From positions 186,001 to 250,000 of the forward strand of contig LGRD01000032.1 in assembly GCA_001263235.1 (NCBI GenBank): a stretch of 64,000 nt of DNA, read 5' to 3'. Positions 15,769 to 24,288 of the stretch are shown piece by piece. This DNA is from Methylibium sp. NZG (GTDB taxonomy: Bacteria > Pseudomonadota > Gammaproteobacteria > Burkholderiales > Burkholderiaceae_C). The stretch's first letter is position 1, and the number at the start of each line of letters is the position of its first letter. The notes under the pieces were generated by a model that did not search any database, was not told where the DNA came from, and saw only the letters and a list, made by a program, of their open reading frames with translations. Both the position numbers and the translations under genes were made by a program.

Positions 15769-18700
15769 TCAATGCCCTGGCAGCCCCGCCAGCAGCGCCG
15801 CATTGCCCCCCGCCGCCGCGGTGTTGATCGTCACCACCTGCTCGCCGCAGAAGCGATACAGGTAGTGCGGCCCGCCGGCCTTCGGGCCAGTGCCCGACAA
15901 GCCTTCGCCACCGAACGGCTGCACGCCGACCACCGCGCCGATCATGTTGCGGTTGACGTAGACGTTGCCGATGCGCGCGGCCGCGGCCAGGCGCAGCGCG
16001 CGGCTGTCGATGCGCGTCTGGATGCCCAGCGTCAGGCCGTAGCCGAGCGCGTTGATCTGCGCGATCACGGCGTCCACGTCGCCACCCCAGCGCACCACGT
16101 GCAGCACCGGGCCGAAGATTTCCTGCTTCACCGCGGCGATGGTCGGCAACTCGAACGCGATGGGCGCGATCAGCCGCGGGAAGACTGACGCCAGCGGCGC
16201 CTCGCCGATCAACGTGGCCTCGCGCCGCAGCCGCGCGATGTGCGCGTTGATGCCGTCGAACGCCTCGGCGTCGATCACCGGGCCGACGTCGGTGGCAAGC
16301 AGCGCCGGGTCGTCCACGCGCAGCTCCTTCAACGCGCCGCGGATCATCTCGATCAAGCCGTCGGCCACGCCCTCGTGCACGCACAGCAGGCGCAGCGCCG
16401 AGCAGCGCTGGCCGGCGCTGCGGAAGGCGCTTTGCACCACGGCATCGACCACTTGTTCGGGCAGCGCGGTGCTGTCCACGATCATCGCGTTGATGCCGCC
16501 GGTTTCGGCGATCAGCGGCACGATCGGGCCGTCCTTGGCGGCGAGGGTGCGGTTGATGACCTTGGCGACGACGGTCGAGCCGGTGAAGCACACGCCGGCC
16601 GTGCGCGCGTCGGCCACCAGCGCAGCGCCAACGGTTTCGCCCGGGCCGTGCAGCAGCGCGAGCGCCTCGGCTGGCACGCCGGCCTCGACCAGCAACTCGA
16701 CGAAACGCTGCGCCACCGCAGGCGTCTGCTCGGCCGGCTTGGCGGCCACGGCGTTGCCGGCCACCAGCGCGGCCGCCACCTGGCCGGCAAAGATCGCGAG
16801 CGGGAAGTTCCACGGGCTGATGCAGACGAACACGCCGCGGCCGTGCAGGTGCAATTCGTTGCTCTCGCCGGTGGGGCCGGGCAGCGGTTGCGTGGTCAAG
16901 CGATCTTCGGCCTGGTCGGCGTAGTAGCGGCAGAAGTCCACCGCCTCGCGCACCTCGGACACGCAGTCGCCGAGCGTCTTGTGCGCTTCCTTGACCAGCA
17001 GGCCGCAGAACTCGGGCAAGCGCACTTCGAGCTCGTCGGCGGCGCGGCGAAGCACGGCGGCGCGTTCGTTCACCGGCGTGGCGTTCCACGGCTCGAAGCC
17101 GCGCTGCAGGCGGGTCATCGCGTTGTCGATGTTGGCGGATGAGGCAATGGCGACGGGCTCGACCGTGGTGGTGGCGATCGCCGCGTCGAGCGGCTGGCGG
17201 TCTGCCAGGATCGTCAGGTCGATGCCCTGAGAGTTCTTGCGGCCGCCGTGCTGGTCCGCCCCCTCCCATCCGAACAAGGACACCGGCGCCGCCAGCGCCG
17301 GGCGGTCGGCAGGGTGCAAGGGCGAGGCGAGCAGCGCGTCGACATCCACCGTTTCGTCCGACAACTGATGCACGAACGACGAGTTCGCGCCGTTCTCCAG
17401 CAGCCGGCGAACGAGGTAGGCGAGCAGGTCGCGGTGCTCGCCGACCGGTGCGTAGACGCGCACCGGCAGTTGCGCGTCTTGCATCACTTCGCGGTAAACG
17501 GCTTCGCCCATGCCGTGAAGCCGCTGCATCTCGAACGCCGCGCCCTGCGTCTTTCCATTTCCCCGCGCCATCTGCACGATCGCCGCAATCGTGCCGGCGT
17601 TGTGCGTGGCGAATTGCGGGTAGATCACATCCGCATGCCCGACCAGCGCGCGCGCGCAGGCCAGGTACGAGATGTCGGTGTGGTGCTTGTGCGTGAACAC
17701 CGGGTAGCCGGACAGGCCCTGCTCCTGCGCCCGCTTGATCTCGCCGTCCCAGTACGCGCCCTTGACGAGGCGGACCATGAAGCGCAGGCCGTTCGCCCGC
17801 GCGATGCACGCCACTTCATCGACGACCTGCAGCGCGCGGGTCTGGTAGGCCTGCACCGCCAGGCCGAAGCCGCGCCACTGCGGAAACTCCTTGGCGATGC
17901 GCTGCGCCAGTGCGTCGAACACATCGAGCGACAGCTCCAGCCGGTCGCTCTCTTCGGCGTCGATCGTCAGGTTGATCTGCGCGCGCGCCGCGGGCTCGAC
18001 GAGCTGCCACACGCGCGGCAGCAGCTCGGCGAACACACGTTCGCGCTGCGTGTCTTCATAGCGCGAGAACAGTGCGCTGAGCTTGATCGAGATGCCGTCG
18101 GCGTCTTCGGGGCCGCTCACCGTGGCGCTTTGGCGATCGGCCTTGGCGATGTGCTGAACAGCGTTCCGGTACGACGCGAGGTAGCGCTGTGCGTCGGCCT
18201 CGGTGCGCGCGCCTTCGCCGAGCATGTCGTAGCTGTAGCGCAGGTTCGGCTGCGCCTTGCGGGCCGACGCGGCCTCGCCCATCGCCTCGCGGATGTTGCG
18301 GCCGAGCACGAACTGGCGGCCGAGCAACTGGATGGCGCGCACGGTGGCGGCGACCACCGTCTGCGCGCCGAGGCGCTTGAACAGGCCCGTGTCGGCTTCC
18401 GCCTCGGGCAGGAACCGCTTGGACAGGCTGATCGCGCTGGCGGACAGGCTGGCCAGCATCTTGTGCGGGCCTCCATGCGAAACATCGAACTCGGCCTTGC
18501 CCAGTTGGTCCGCCGTCAGCGCGATCGCGGTTTCGGCGTCGGGCACACGCAGCAGCGCTTCGGCCAGCCGCATCAGCGCCAAGCCCTCGGCGCTGGAAAT
18601 CGGGTACTCGCGCAACAGCGACTCCATCGCCCAGAACGGCGCCGGGTTGTCGCGCACCGCTTGCACCCACGGTCGGGCGGCGCGGGCGGCGGCGGGCCAG

Positions 18701-18813
18701 TCCAGCGCGCCATCGAGTGCCGCCAGGCCGTGGCGCAAGACCGCGATTTCGTCGCGGGCCGGATGCGGCAGCCGATCGGCCGACGCAAAGGGAGAGAACA
18801 AGGGGGAGAACAT
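15769..18813 (-). CDS. putA: Bifunctional proline dehydrogenase / L-glutamate gamma-semialdehyde dehydrogenase
   Basis: Oxidises proline to glutamate in two steps: an FAD-linked proline dehydrogenase domain (about residues 130-420, with MVRLVKGAYWDGEIKRAQ and FTHKHHTD) and an NAD-linked aldehyde dehydrogenase domain (about 500-990). In the latter, ISPWNFPLAIF, LIAETGGINAMI (catalytic Glu) and SAGQRCSALRLL (catalytic Cys) are visible. It has 1014 residues from ATG 18813, with GAGAGG upstream. It lacks the N-terminal ribbon-helix-helix DNA-binding domain and the long C-terminal domain of trifunctional PutA, so control probably falls to the divergent Lrp-type gene. Confidence 0.95.
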   Translation of the reverse strand: MFSPLFSPFASADRLPHPARDEIAVLRHGLAALDGALDWPAAARAARPWVQAVRDNPAPFWAMESLLREYPISSAEGLALMRLAEALLRVPDAETAIALTADQLGKAEFDVSHGGPHKMLASLSASAISLSKRFLPEAEADTGLFKRLGAQTVVAATVRAIQLLGRQFVLGRNIREAMGEAASARKAQPNLRYSYDMLGEGARTEADAQRYLASYRNAVQHIAKADRQSATVSGPEDADGISIKLSALFSRYEDTQRERVFAELLPRVWQLVEPAARAQINLTIDAEESDRLELSLDVFDALAQRIAKEFPQWRGFGLAVQAYQTRALQVVDEVACIARANGLRFMVRLVKGAYWDGEIKRAQEQGLSGYPVFTHKHHTDISYLACARALVGHADVIYPQFATHNAGTIAAIVQMARGNGKTQGAAFEMQRLHGMGEAVYREVMQDAQLPVRVYAPVGEHRDLLAYLVRRLLENGANSSFVHQLSDETVDVDALLASPLHPADRPALAAPVSLFGWEGADQHGGRKNSQGIDLTILADRQPLDAAIATTTVEPVAIASSANIDNAMTRLQRGFEPWNATPVNERAAVLRRAADELEVRLPEFCGLLVKEAHKTLGDCVSEVREAVDFCRYYADQAEDRLTTQPLPGPTGESNELHLHGRGVFVCISPWNFPLAIFAGQVAAALVAGNAVAAKPAEQTPAVAQRFVELLVEAGVPAEALALLHGPGETVGAALVADARTAGVCFTGSTVVAKVINRTLAAKDGPIVPLIAETGGINAMIVDSTALPEQVVDAVVQSAFRSAGQRCSALRLLCVHEGVADGLIEMIRGALKELRVDDPALLATDVGPVIDAEAFDGINAHIARLRREATLIGEAPLASVFPRLIAPIAFELPTIAAVKQEIFGPVLHVVRWGGDVDAVIAQINALGYGLTLGIQTRIDSRALRLAAAARIGNVYVNRNMIGAVVGVQPFGGEGLSGTGPKAGGPHYLYRFCGEQVVTINTAAAGGNAALLAGLPGH

Positions 18814-18929
18814 GTTGGACCCTCTCTCAACTGACAAGCACAACGAACAAGCCGCTAGGCTATCTCCCTCGATCTGGAGTGTTTCGCTAAACTGAGCGCA
18901 TTTCACAGACGAAGATTCAACCAACCCCG
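18814..18929. promoter_or_regulatory. Divergent putA / Lrp-type regulator control region
   Basis: This 116-base gap separates the two divergent starts and is less G+C-rich than its flanks. It must hold both promoters and, by analogy with other Lrp/PutR-controlled systems, the regulator's binding site. TAAACT at 18890-18895 is a possible -10 for the regulator. I cannot define -35 elements or an operator with confidence. Confidence 0.5.
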
Positions 18930-19406
18930 ATGGACGACACGACCCGCCACACCCTCGACAAGATCGACGCCAAGATTCTGCGCGTGCTGCAAAAGGACGG
19001 TCGCATCTCCAACCTGAAACTCGCCGAAGACGTGCACCTGTCGCCTACCGCCGTGCTCGAGCGCGTGAAGCGGCTGGCGCGCGACGGCTTCATCCTCGGC
19101 TATGAAGCGCGCCTGAACCCCGACAAGCTCGGCGCCGGCATGATGGTCTTCATCGAAGTGGTGCTCGACCGCACCACGCACGACGCGATGAACAGCTTCA
19201 AGGCGGCGGTGCAGGTGCGGCCGGAGATTTTGGAATGCCACCTGGTGGCGGGCGGCTTCGACTACCTCATCAAGACCCGCGTGGCCAACATGCAGGCCTA
19301 CCGAGAGTTCGTCGGCTCGGTGATTTGGGCTTTGCCCGGCGTGCGCGAGACGCGCACGTACGCGGTGATGGAAGAGGTGAAGAACACCACGATGCTGCCC
19401 ATCTGA
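18930..19406 (+). CDS. Lrp/AsnC family regulator, probable proline-responsive activator of putA
   Basis: 158-residue Lrp-type regulator. The N-terminal winged helix reads LDKIDAKILRVLQKDGRISNLKLAEDVHLSPTAV in outline. The C-terminal RAM effector-binding domain includes ILECHLVAGGFDYLIKTRV and ends in VKNTTMLPI, close to the common Lrp ending. Being divergent from putA and adjacent to it, it is the likely PutR/BldR-type regulator that activates putA when proline is present; that role is inferred from position and family. Confidence 0.9.
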   Translation: MDDTTRHTLDKIDAKILRVLQKDGRISNLKLAEDVHLSPTAVLERVKRLARDGFILGYEARLNPDKLGAGMMVFIEVVLDRTTHDAMNSFKAAVQVRPEILECHLVAGGFDYLIKTRVANMQAYREFVGSVIWALPGVRETRTYAVMEEVKNTTMLPI

Positions 19407-19435
19407 TGTCCTGATGTACACCGCGAGGACGTGAC

Positions 19436-20080
19436 ATGACCCTGAAGATCGACTTCGTCTCCGACGTGGCCTGCCCGTGGTGCGCGGTCGGCCTACATTC
19501 GCTGCAGACGGCGCTGGCGCGCGTCAGCGCCGAAATCCCGGTCGAGCTTCACTTCCAGCCGTTCGAGCTCAACCCCGCCATGCCGCCCGAAGGCGAAGAC
19601 ACGCTGCAGCACCTGGCCAAGAAGTACGGCATGTCGCTCGCGCAACTGGCGCAGGCGCGCGAGACGCTGCGTCAACGCGGCGCCGAGGTCGGCTTCACCT
19701 TCGGCGAGCGGCCGCGCATCTGGAACACCTTCGACGCGCACCGGCTGCTGCACTGGGCCGCGCTGGAAGGGCCGCCAAACAGCCAGCGCCAACTCAAGCT
19801 CGCGCTGCTGGAGGCCTATCACACGCACGCACAGAACCCGGGGGCGCACGACGTGCTGCTGCGGCTGACGGCGCAAGTCGGGCTGGATGTGGAGCGAGCC
19901 AGCGGCATCCTCGCGTCCAACGAGTTTTCAGAAGCGGTGCGCGAGCGCGAACGCTTCTGGCAGCAGCAGGGAATTCATTCGGTGCCGGCGATCGTCATCA
20001 ACGACCGCCACCTGATCTCGGGCGGCCAGCCGCCGGAGGTGTTCGAGCAGGCGCTGCGGCAGATTGCGGCGCAGGGCTGA
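19436..20080 (+). CDS. DsbA-family thiol oxidoreductase, FrnE-like
   Basis: 214-residue cytoplasmic thioredoxin-fold protein of the DsbA/FrnE group. It has the redox motif CPWC near residues 13-16, the helical insertion with HLAKKYGMSLAQ, and the cis-Pro region IHSVPAIVINDRHLISGGQ. FrnE homologues are thought to be disulfide isomerase-like or to isomerise 2-hydroxychromene-type substrates; sequence alone does not decide. It starts 30 bases after the Lrp-type gene, probably in the same transcript. GAGG precedes ATG 19436. Confidence 0.9.
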   Translation: MTLKIDFVSDVACPWCAVGLHSLQTALARVSAEIPVELHFQPFELNPAMPPEGEDTLQHLAKKYGMSLAQLAQARETLRQRGAEVGFTFGERPRIWNTFDAHRLLHWAALEGPPNSQRQLKLALLEAYHTHAQNPGAHDVLLRLTAQVGLDVERASGILASNEFSEAVRERERFWQQQGIHSVPAIVINDRHLISGGQPPEVFEQALRQIAAQG

Positions 20081-20118
20081 GCGCACGCTGAGCCCGACGC
20101 GCTCTCGCACGCGCTGGC

Positions 20119-20236
20119 CCTTCGACAAGCTCAGGGCGAACGGTTGGGCGCGTTGCGCTTCCATTGAGGCATCACCACCTCCGTTCGGGTTGATTCAGGC
20201 AACACGAACTCCGTTCGGGCTGAGCTTGTCGAAGCC
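20119..20236. repeat. REP-like inverted repeats between convergent genes
   Basis: TTCGACAAGCTCAGGGCGAA at 20121-20140 (continuing CGG) faces a near-perfect inverted copy at 20211-20233 (CCGTTCGGGCTGAGCTTGTC, continuing GAA), with a degenerate partial copy at 20181-20199. This sequence type is a well-known dispersed intergenic element in beta- and gammaproteobacteria. Placed between two convergent genes, the pair could fold in RNA from either strand and act as a bidirectional terminator or stabiliser. Confidence 0.85.
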
Positions 20237-20237
20237 T

Positions 20238-20927
20238 TCAGCCGCGCCCGCCGAAGATCGCGGTGCCCACGCGCACGATCGTCGCGCCCTCGGCGACCGC
20301 AGCTTCGAGATCGGCGCTCATGCCCATCGACAGCGTGTCGACCGGCTGGCCCTGAGCCTGCAGCGCGCCGAGCAGTTCGCGCAGCGCGCGGTGCGGCCGG
20401 CGTTGATCGTCGAAGCTCGCCGCGGGCTCGGGGATCGCCATCAGACCGCGCAAGCGCAGGCGCGGCAACGCGGCCACGGCGCACGCCGCGTCAATCACCT
20501 CGGCCACCGCCAGCCCGCTCTTGCTCGCCTCGCCGCTGATGTTGACTTGCAGGCACACCTGCAGCGGTGGCAGGTGCTGCGGCCGCTGCTCGCTCAAGCG
20601 CTGCGCGATCTTCAGTCGATCCACCGAGTGCACCCAGTCGAACTGCTCGGCGACGACGCGCGTCTTGTTGCTTTGCAGCGGCCCGATCAGGTGCCACTCG
20701 ATCCGTGCGCGCAGGTCGCCCAGCGCGGCGATCTTGTCGATGCCTTCTTGCACGTAGTTTTCGCCGAAGCGGCGCTCGCCCGCCTCGAATGCGTCGCGCA
20801 CCGCCGCGGGGCCGAACGTCTTGCTCACCGCCAGCAGCGTGACGCTTTCCACGGGGCGAGCGGCCTGCGCGCAGGCCGCCTCGATGCGTCGATGCACTTC
20901 TTGTAGCTTGTCTGCCATCATCGCCAT
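20238..20927 (-). CDS. YggS-family pyridoxal phosphate homeostasis protein
   Basis: 229-residue single-domain TIM-barrel PLP-binding protein (YggS/PROSC), which balances vitamin B6 vitamers and amino/keto acids in the cytoplasm rather than catalysing a known reaction. The Schiff-base Lys lies in LLAVSKTF (about residue 36). FGENYVQEG, WHLIGPLQSNK and LSMGMSADLEAA (phosphate-binding) are present. Three possible ATGs (20927, 20921, 20918) lie close together; the first is used here. The divergent pilT-pilU neighbourhood is the usual one in proteobacteria. Confidence 0.93.
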   Translation of the reverse strand: MAMMADKLQEVHRRIEAACAQAARPVESVTLLAVSKTFGPAAVRDAFEAGERRFGENYVQEGIDKIAALGDLRARIEWHLIGPLQSNKTRVVAEQFDWVHSVDRLKIAQRLSEQRPQHLPPLQVCLQVNISGEASKSGLAVAEVIDAACAVAALPRLRLRGLMAIPEPAASFDDQRRPHRALRELLGALQAQGQPVDTLSMGMSADLEAAVAEGATIVRVGTAIFGGRG

Positions 20928-21026
20928 AATGTGCCGAGGGTACCGCGCGACGGCCCTCGCTCGTCGGCAGTCTCTTCTGCGCCGACTCGCAGCTCGGCAA
21001 CCTCGACGGCAACGCACCCAAGACCC

Positions 21027-22070
21027 ATGGACATCACCCAACTGCTGGCGTTTTCGGTCAAGAACAAGGCGTCCGACCTGCACCTGTCGGCCGGCCTGCC
21101 GCCGATGATTCGCGTGCACGGCGACGTGCGCCGCATCAATGTCGACCCGCTCGAGCACAAGCAGGTGCACGAGATGGTCTACGACATCATGAACGACTCG
21201 CAGCGCAAGGCGTACGAAGAGTCGCTCGAGTGCGACTTCTCGTTCGAGATCCAGGGCCTGGCGCGCTTTCGCGTCAACGCGTTCAACCAGAACCGCGGCG
21301 CGGGCGCGGTGTTCCGCACGATTCCATCGAAGATCCTCACGCTGGAGCAGCTTGAGACGCCCAAGGTGTTCGCTGAGCTGTCGCTCAAGCCCCGCGGCAT
21401 GGTGCTGTGTACCGGGCCCACCGGCTCGGGCAAGTCGACCACGCTGGCGGCGATGGTGAACCACATGAACGAAAACGAGTTCGGCCACGTGCTGACCGTT
21501 GAAGACCCGATCGAGTTCGTACACGAGTCGAAGAAGTGCCTGATCAACCAGCGCGAGGTGGGCCCGCACACGCTGAGCTTTGCCAACGCGCTGCGATCGG
21601 CCTTGCGCGAAGACCCGGACGCGATCCTGGTCGGCGAGATGCGCGACCTGGAGACGATCCGCCTGGCGCTGACCGCCGCTGAAACCGGCCACCTGGTGTT
21701 CGGCACGCTGCACACCTCGAGCGCGGCGAAGACCGTCGACCGCATCGTCGACGTGTTTCCGGCGGCCGAGAAGGAAATGGTGCGCTCGATGCTGTCGGAG
21801 TCGCTCATCGGCGTCATCTCGCAGACCTTGTGCAAGAAGAAGGACGGCAGCGGCCGGGTGGCGGCGCACGAAATCATGCTGGGCACTGCGGCCATCCGCA
21901 ACCTGATCCGCGAGAACAAGGTGGCGCAGATGTACTCGTCCATTCAAACCGGCAACAGCATGGGCATGCAGACGCTCGACCAGAACCTGGCCGACCTGGT
22001 GCGGCGCAACGTCATCTCGGCGGCCGAGGCGCGGGCGAAGGCGAAGTTTCCGGAGAACTTTCCGGGGTAG
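21027..22070 (+). CDS. pilT: Type IV pilus retraction ATPase PilT
   Basis: Hexameric secretion-type ATPase that powers pilus retraction and twitching from the inner membrane. 347 residues from ATG 21027. It starts with the typical DITQLLAFSVKNKASDLHLS, then Walker A GPTGSGKST (about 130-138), the Asp box, the Walker B region ILVGEMRDLETI, the His box GHLVFGTLHTSSAAKT, and the AIRNLIRE motif near the C-terminus. The length equals that of other PilTs. It is divergent from yggS and followed by pilU. Confidence 0.97.
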   Translation: MDITQLLAFSVKNKASDLHLSAGLPPMIRVHGDVRRINVDPLEHKQVHEMVYDIMNDSQRKAYEESLECDFSFEIQGLARFRVNAFNQNRGAGAVFRTIPSKILTLEQLETPKVFAELSLKPRGMVLCTGPTGSGKSTTLAAMVNHMNENEFGHVLTVEDPIEFVHESKKCLINQREVGPHTLSFANALRSALREDPDAILVGEMRDLETIRLALTAAETGHLVFGTLHTSSAAKTVDRIVDVFPAAEKEMVRSMLSESLIGVISQTLCKKKDGSGRVAAHEIMLGTAAIRNLIRENKVAQMYSSIQTGNSMGMQTLDQNLADLVRRNVISAAEARAKAKFPENFPG

Positions 22071-22104
22071 GTGGATTGGTGGGCGGCGGCAGCCCCCACC
22101 CCGG

Positions 22105-22125
22105 CCCTCCCCCAGCGGGGGAGGG
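22105..22125. repeat. C-rich/G-rich perfect inverted repeat between pilT and pilU
   Basis: CCCTCCCCC and GGGGGAGGG form a perfect nine-base stem around the loop AGC. Flanking text (CCCACCCCGGC ... AGCAG) resembles widespread intergenic C-rich hairpin repeats in G+C-rich proteobacteria. Its place in the 94-base pilT-pilU gap suggests mRNA-level control of relative expression; there is no T-run. Confidence 0.6.
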
Positions 22126-22164
22126 AGCAGACGGAGCGCCAGGGTACTGGCTTTGGAGTTTTTA

Positions 22165-23301
22165 ATGGAACGCGACCAGGCATCGAAATTCGTCAACGAC
22201 CTGCTGCGCCTGATGGTGTCGCGCAACGGCTCGGACCTGTTCCTCACGGTGGACTTTCCACCCGCGATCAAGGTCGACGGCAAGGTCACCAAGGTCTCGC
22301 CGCAGCCGCTCACCGGCCAGCACACGATGGCGCTGACGCGCGCGGTGATGAACGACAAGCAGGCCGCCGAATTCGAGCGCACCAAGGAGTGCAACTTCGC
22401 GATCGCGCCGCAAGGCGTGGGGCGCTTTCGCGTCAACGCCTTCGTGCAGCAGGGTCACGTCGGGCTGGTGATGCGGACCATTCCGCAAAAGCTGCCCACC
22501 ATCGACAGCATGAACCTGCCGCAGATCCTGAAGGACGTGTCGCTGACCAAGCGCGGTCTGGTGATCCTGGTGGGCGCCACCGGCTCGGGCAAGAGCACGT
22601 CGCTCGCGGCGATGGTGGACCACCGCAACGAGAACTCCTACGGCCACATCATCACGATCGAAGACCCGGTGGAGTTTGTGCATGCGCACAAGAACTGCAT
22701 CATCACGCAGCGCGAGGTGGGCATCGACACCGACGACTGGGGCCTGGCGCTGAAGAACTCGCTGCGACAGGCGCCCGATGTGATTTTGATGGGCGAGATC
22801 CGCGACCGCGAGACGATGGAGCACGCGGTGGCCTTCGCCGAAACCGGCCACCTGTGCATGGCCACGCTGCACGCCAACAGCTCCAACCAGGCGCTCGACC
22901 GCATCATCAACTTCTTCCCTGAAGAGCGGCGCGCGCAGTTGCTGATGGACCTGTCGTTGAACCTGAAGGGGCTGATCTCGCAACGTCTGTTGCCACGCCA
23001 GGAAGGCAAGGGCCGGGTCGCTGCAGTGGAAATTTTGCTCAACACGCCGCTGATCGCCGACATGATCTTCAAGGGCGAGGTGGCCGAGATCAAAGAGCTG
23101 ATGAAGCGCTCGCGCGAGCTCGGCATGCAGACCTTCGACCAGAGCCTGTTCGACCTGTACGAGAACCAGCTCGTGACGTACGAAGACGCCATCCGCAATG
23201 CCGATTCGGTCAACGACCTGCGGCTGCAGATCAAGCTGAATAGCCAGCGGGCCCGCTCGATCGACCTGTCGGCCGGCACCGAGCACATGACGATCATGTG
23301 A
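22165..23301 (+). CDS. pilU: PilT/PilU-type twitching motility ATPase PilU
   Basis: Accessory retraction ATPase that works with PilT. 378 residues from ATG 22165, supported by GGAG at 22155-22158; an upstream TTG at 22153 lacks a site. Motifs are Walker A GATGSGKSTS, TIEDPVEFVHAHKNC, the Walker B region ILMGEIRDRETMEH and the His box GHLCMATLHANSSNQALDRI. The longer C-terminus with SQRARSIDLSAGTEHM is PilU-like. Paired with pilT and followed by a strong terminator. Confidence 0.96.
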   Translation: MERDQASKFVNDLLRLMVSRNGSDLFLTVDFPPAIKVDGKVTKVSPQPLTGQHTMALTRAVMNDKQAAEFERTKECNFAIAPQGVGRFRVNAFVQQGHVGLVMRTIPQKLPTIDSMNLPQILKDVSLTKRGLVILVGATGSGKSTSLAAMVDHRNENSYGHIITIEDPVEFVHAHKNCIITQREVGIDTDDWGLALKNSLRQAPDVILMGEIRDRETMEHAVAFAETGHLCMATLHANSSNQALDRIINFFPEERRAQLLMDLSLNLKGLISQRLLPRQEGKGRVAAVEILLNTPLIADMIFKGEVAEIKELMKRSRELGMQTFDQSLFDLYENQLVTYEDAIRNADSVNDLRLQIKLNSQRARSIDLSAGTEHMTIM

Positions 23302-23323
23302 GCGGCGCTTCGACAGCCCCGAC

Positions 23324-23352
23324 GCGGCCTCGATTCGAGGCCGCTTTCTTTT
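23324..23352 (+). terminator. Rho-independent terminator after pilU
   Basis: A nine-base perfect stem (GCGGCCTCG / CGAGGCCGC) with an ATT loop is followed by TTTCTTTTT. It ends the pilT-pilU transcript before the next gene at 23384. Confidence 0.9.
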
Positions 23353-23383
23353 TCCAGCGTGATTCTTCCGGCACGACACCACG

Positions 23384-24277
23384 ATGAGCACCCGAACCTA
23401 CGACCCGATCGCTCCGCAGACCGTGGCCTTTCTCGGCCTGGGCGTCATGGGCCACCCGATGGCGGGGCACCTCGCGCGCGCGGGCCACCGCGTAGCCGTC
23501 TACAACCGCACCGCCTCGAAGGCTGCGGCATGGGCGACGGAGCATGGCGGCACTGCCGCCGCCACGCCGAAGGCTGCGGCTGATGGTGCAGACCTTGTGT
23601 TCTGCTGCGTCGGCAACGACGACGACCTGCGCTCGGTAGCGCTGGGCGAGCACGGCGCCTTCGCCGGCATGAAGCCCGGTGCGATCTTCGTCGACCACAC
23701 CACCGCGTCGGCCGCGGTGGCCCGTGAGCTGAGCGCGCAAGCGCGCAGCCGCGGCCTGCAGTTCATCGACGCGCCCGTCTCTGGCGGCAACCTCGGCGCG
23801 GTGAACGGCGCGCTGACGGTGATGTGCGGCGGCGACGCGGCGGCGTTCGAGGCGATGCGTCCGGTGGCGCTGTCCTTCGCCCGCGCAGTGACGCTGCTGG
23901 GGAGCAGCGGCGCCGGCCAGTTGGCGAAGATGGTGAACCAGACCGCCATCGCCGGGCTGCTGCAGGGCCTGGCCGAAGCGATTGCCTTCGGCGAACGTGC
24001 CGGCCTCGACATGGACGCCGTGCTGGCCGTGATCGGCAAGGGCGCGGCGCAAAGCTGGCAGATGGATGTGCGCGGGCCGACGATGATCGCCGACCAGTTC
24101 GACTTCGGCTTTGCGGTCGACTGGATGCGCAAGGATCTCGGTTTGGTGCTCGACGAAGCCCGGCGAAACGGCGCGCAGGTGCCGGTCACGGCGCTGGTCG
24201 ATCAGTTCTACGCCGATCTGCAGGCCAAGGGCGGCGGGCGGCAAGACACGTCGAGCCTGGTGCGGCGATTGCGTTGA
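23384..24277 (+). CDS. NAD(P)-dependent beta-hydroxyacid dehydrogenase (3-hydroxyisobutyrate dehydrogenase family)
   Basis: 297-residue beta-hydroxyacid dehydrogenase. It has the Rossmann motif FLGLGVMGHPMAGHL (about residues 15-29), NRT after the second strand (suggesting NADP), the substrate-binding FIDAPVSGGNLGA, and the catalytic Lys region GAGQLAKMVNQ. Relatives reduce or oxidise small hydroxyacids such as tartronate semialdehyde, succinate semialdehyde or 3-hydroxyisobutyrate; the substrate is not clear here. It is a single-gene unit between a terminator and a convergent neighbour. Confidence 0.9.
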   Translation: MSTRTYDPIAPQTVAFLGLGVMGHPMAGHLARAGHRVAVYNRTASKAAAWATEHGGTAAATPKAAADGADLVFCCVGNDDDLRSVALGEHGAFAGMKPGAIFVDHTTASAAVARELSAQARSRGLQFIDAPVSGGNLGAVNGALTVMCGGDAAAFEAMRPVALSFARAVTLLGSSGAGQLAKMVNQTAIAGLLQGLAEAIAFGERAGLDMDAVLAVIGKGAAQSWQMDVRGPTMIADQFDFGFAVDWMRKDLGLVLDEARRNGAQVPVTALVDQFYADLQAKGGGRQDTSSLVRRLR

Positions 24278-24288
24278 CTGGCGGCGCG

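Noticed and set aside
15710-17809. Long minus-strand frame overlapping putA in another frame
   Set aside because: PutA motifs are in the alternative frame; this one has Arg/Ala-rich low-complexity sequence only.
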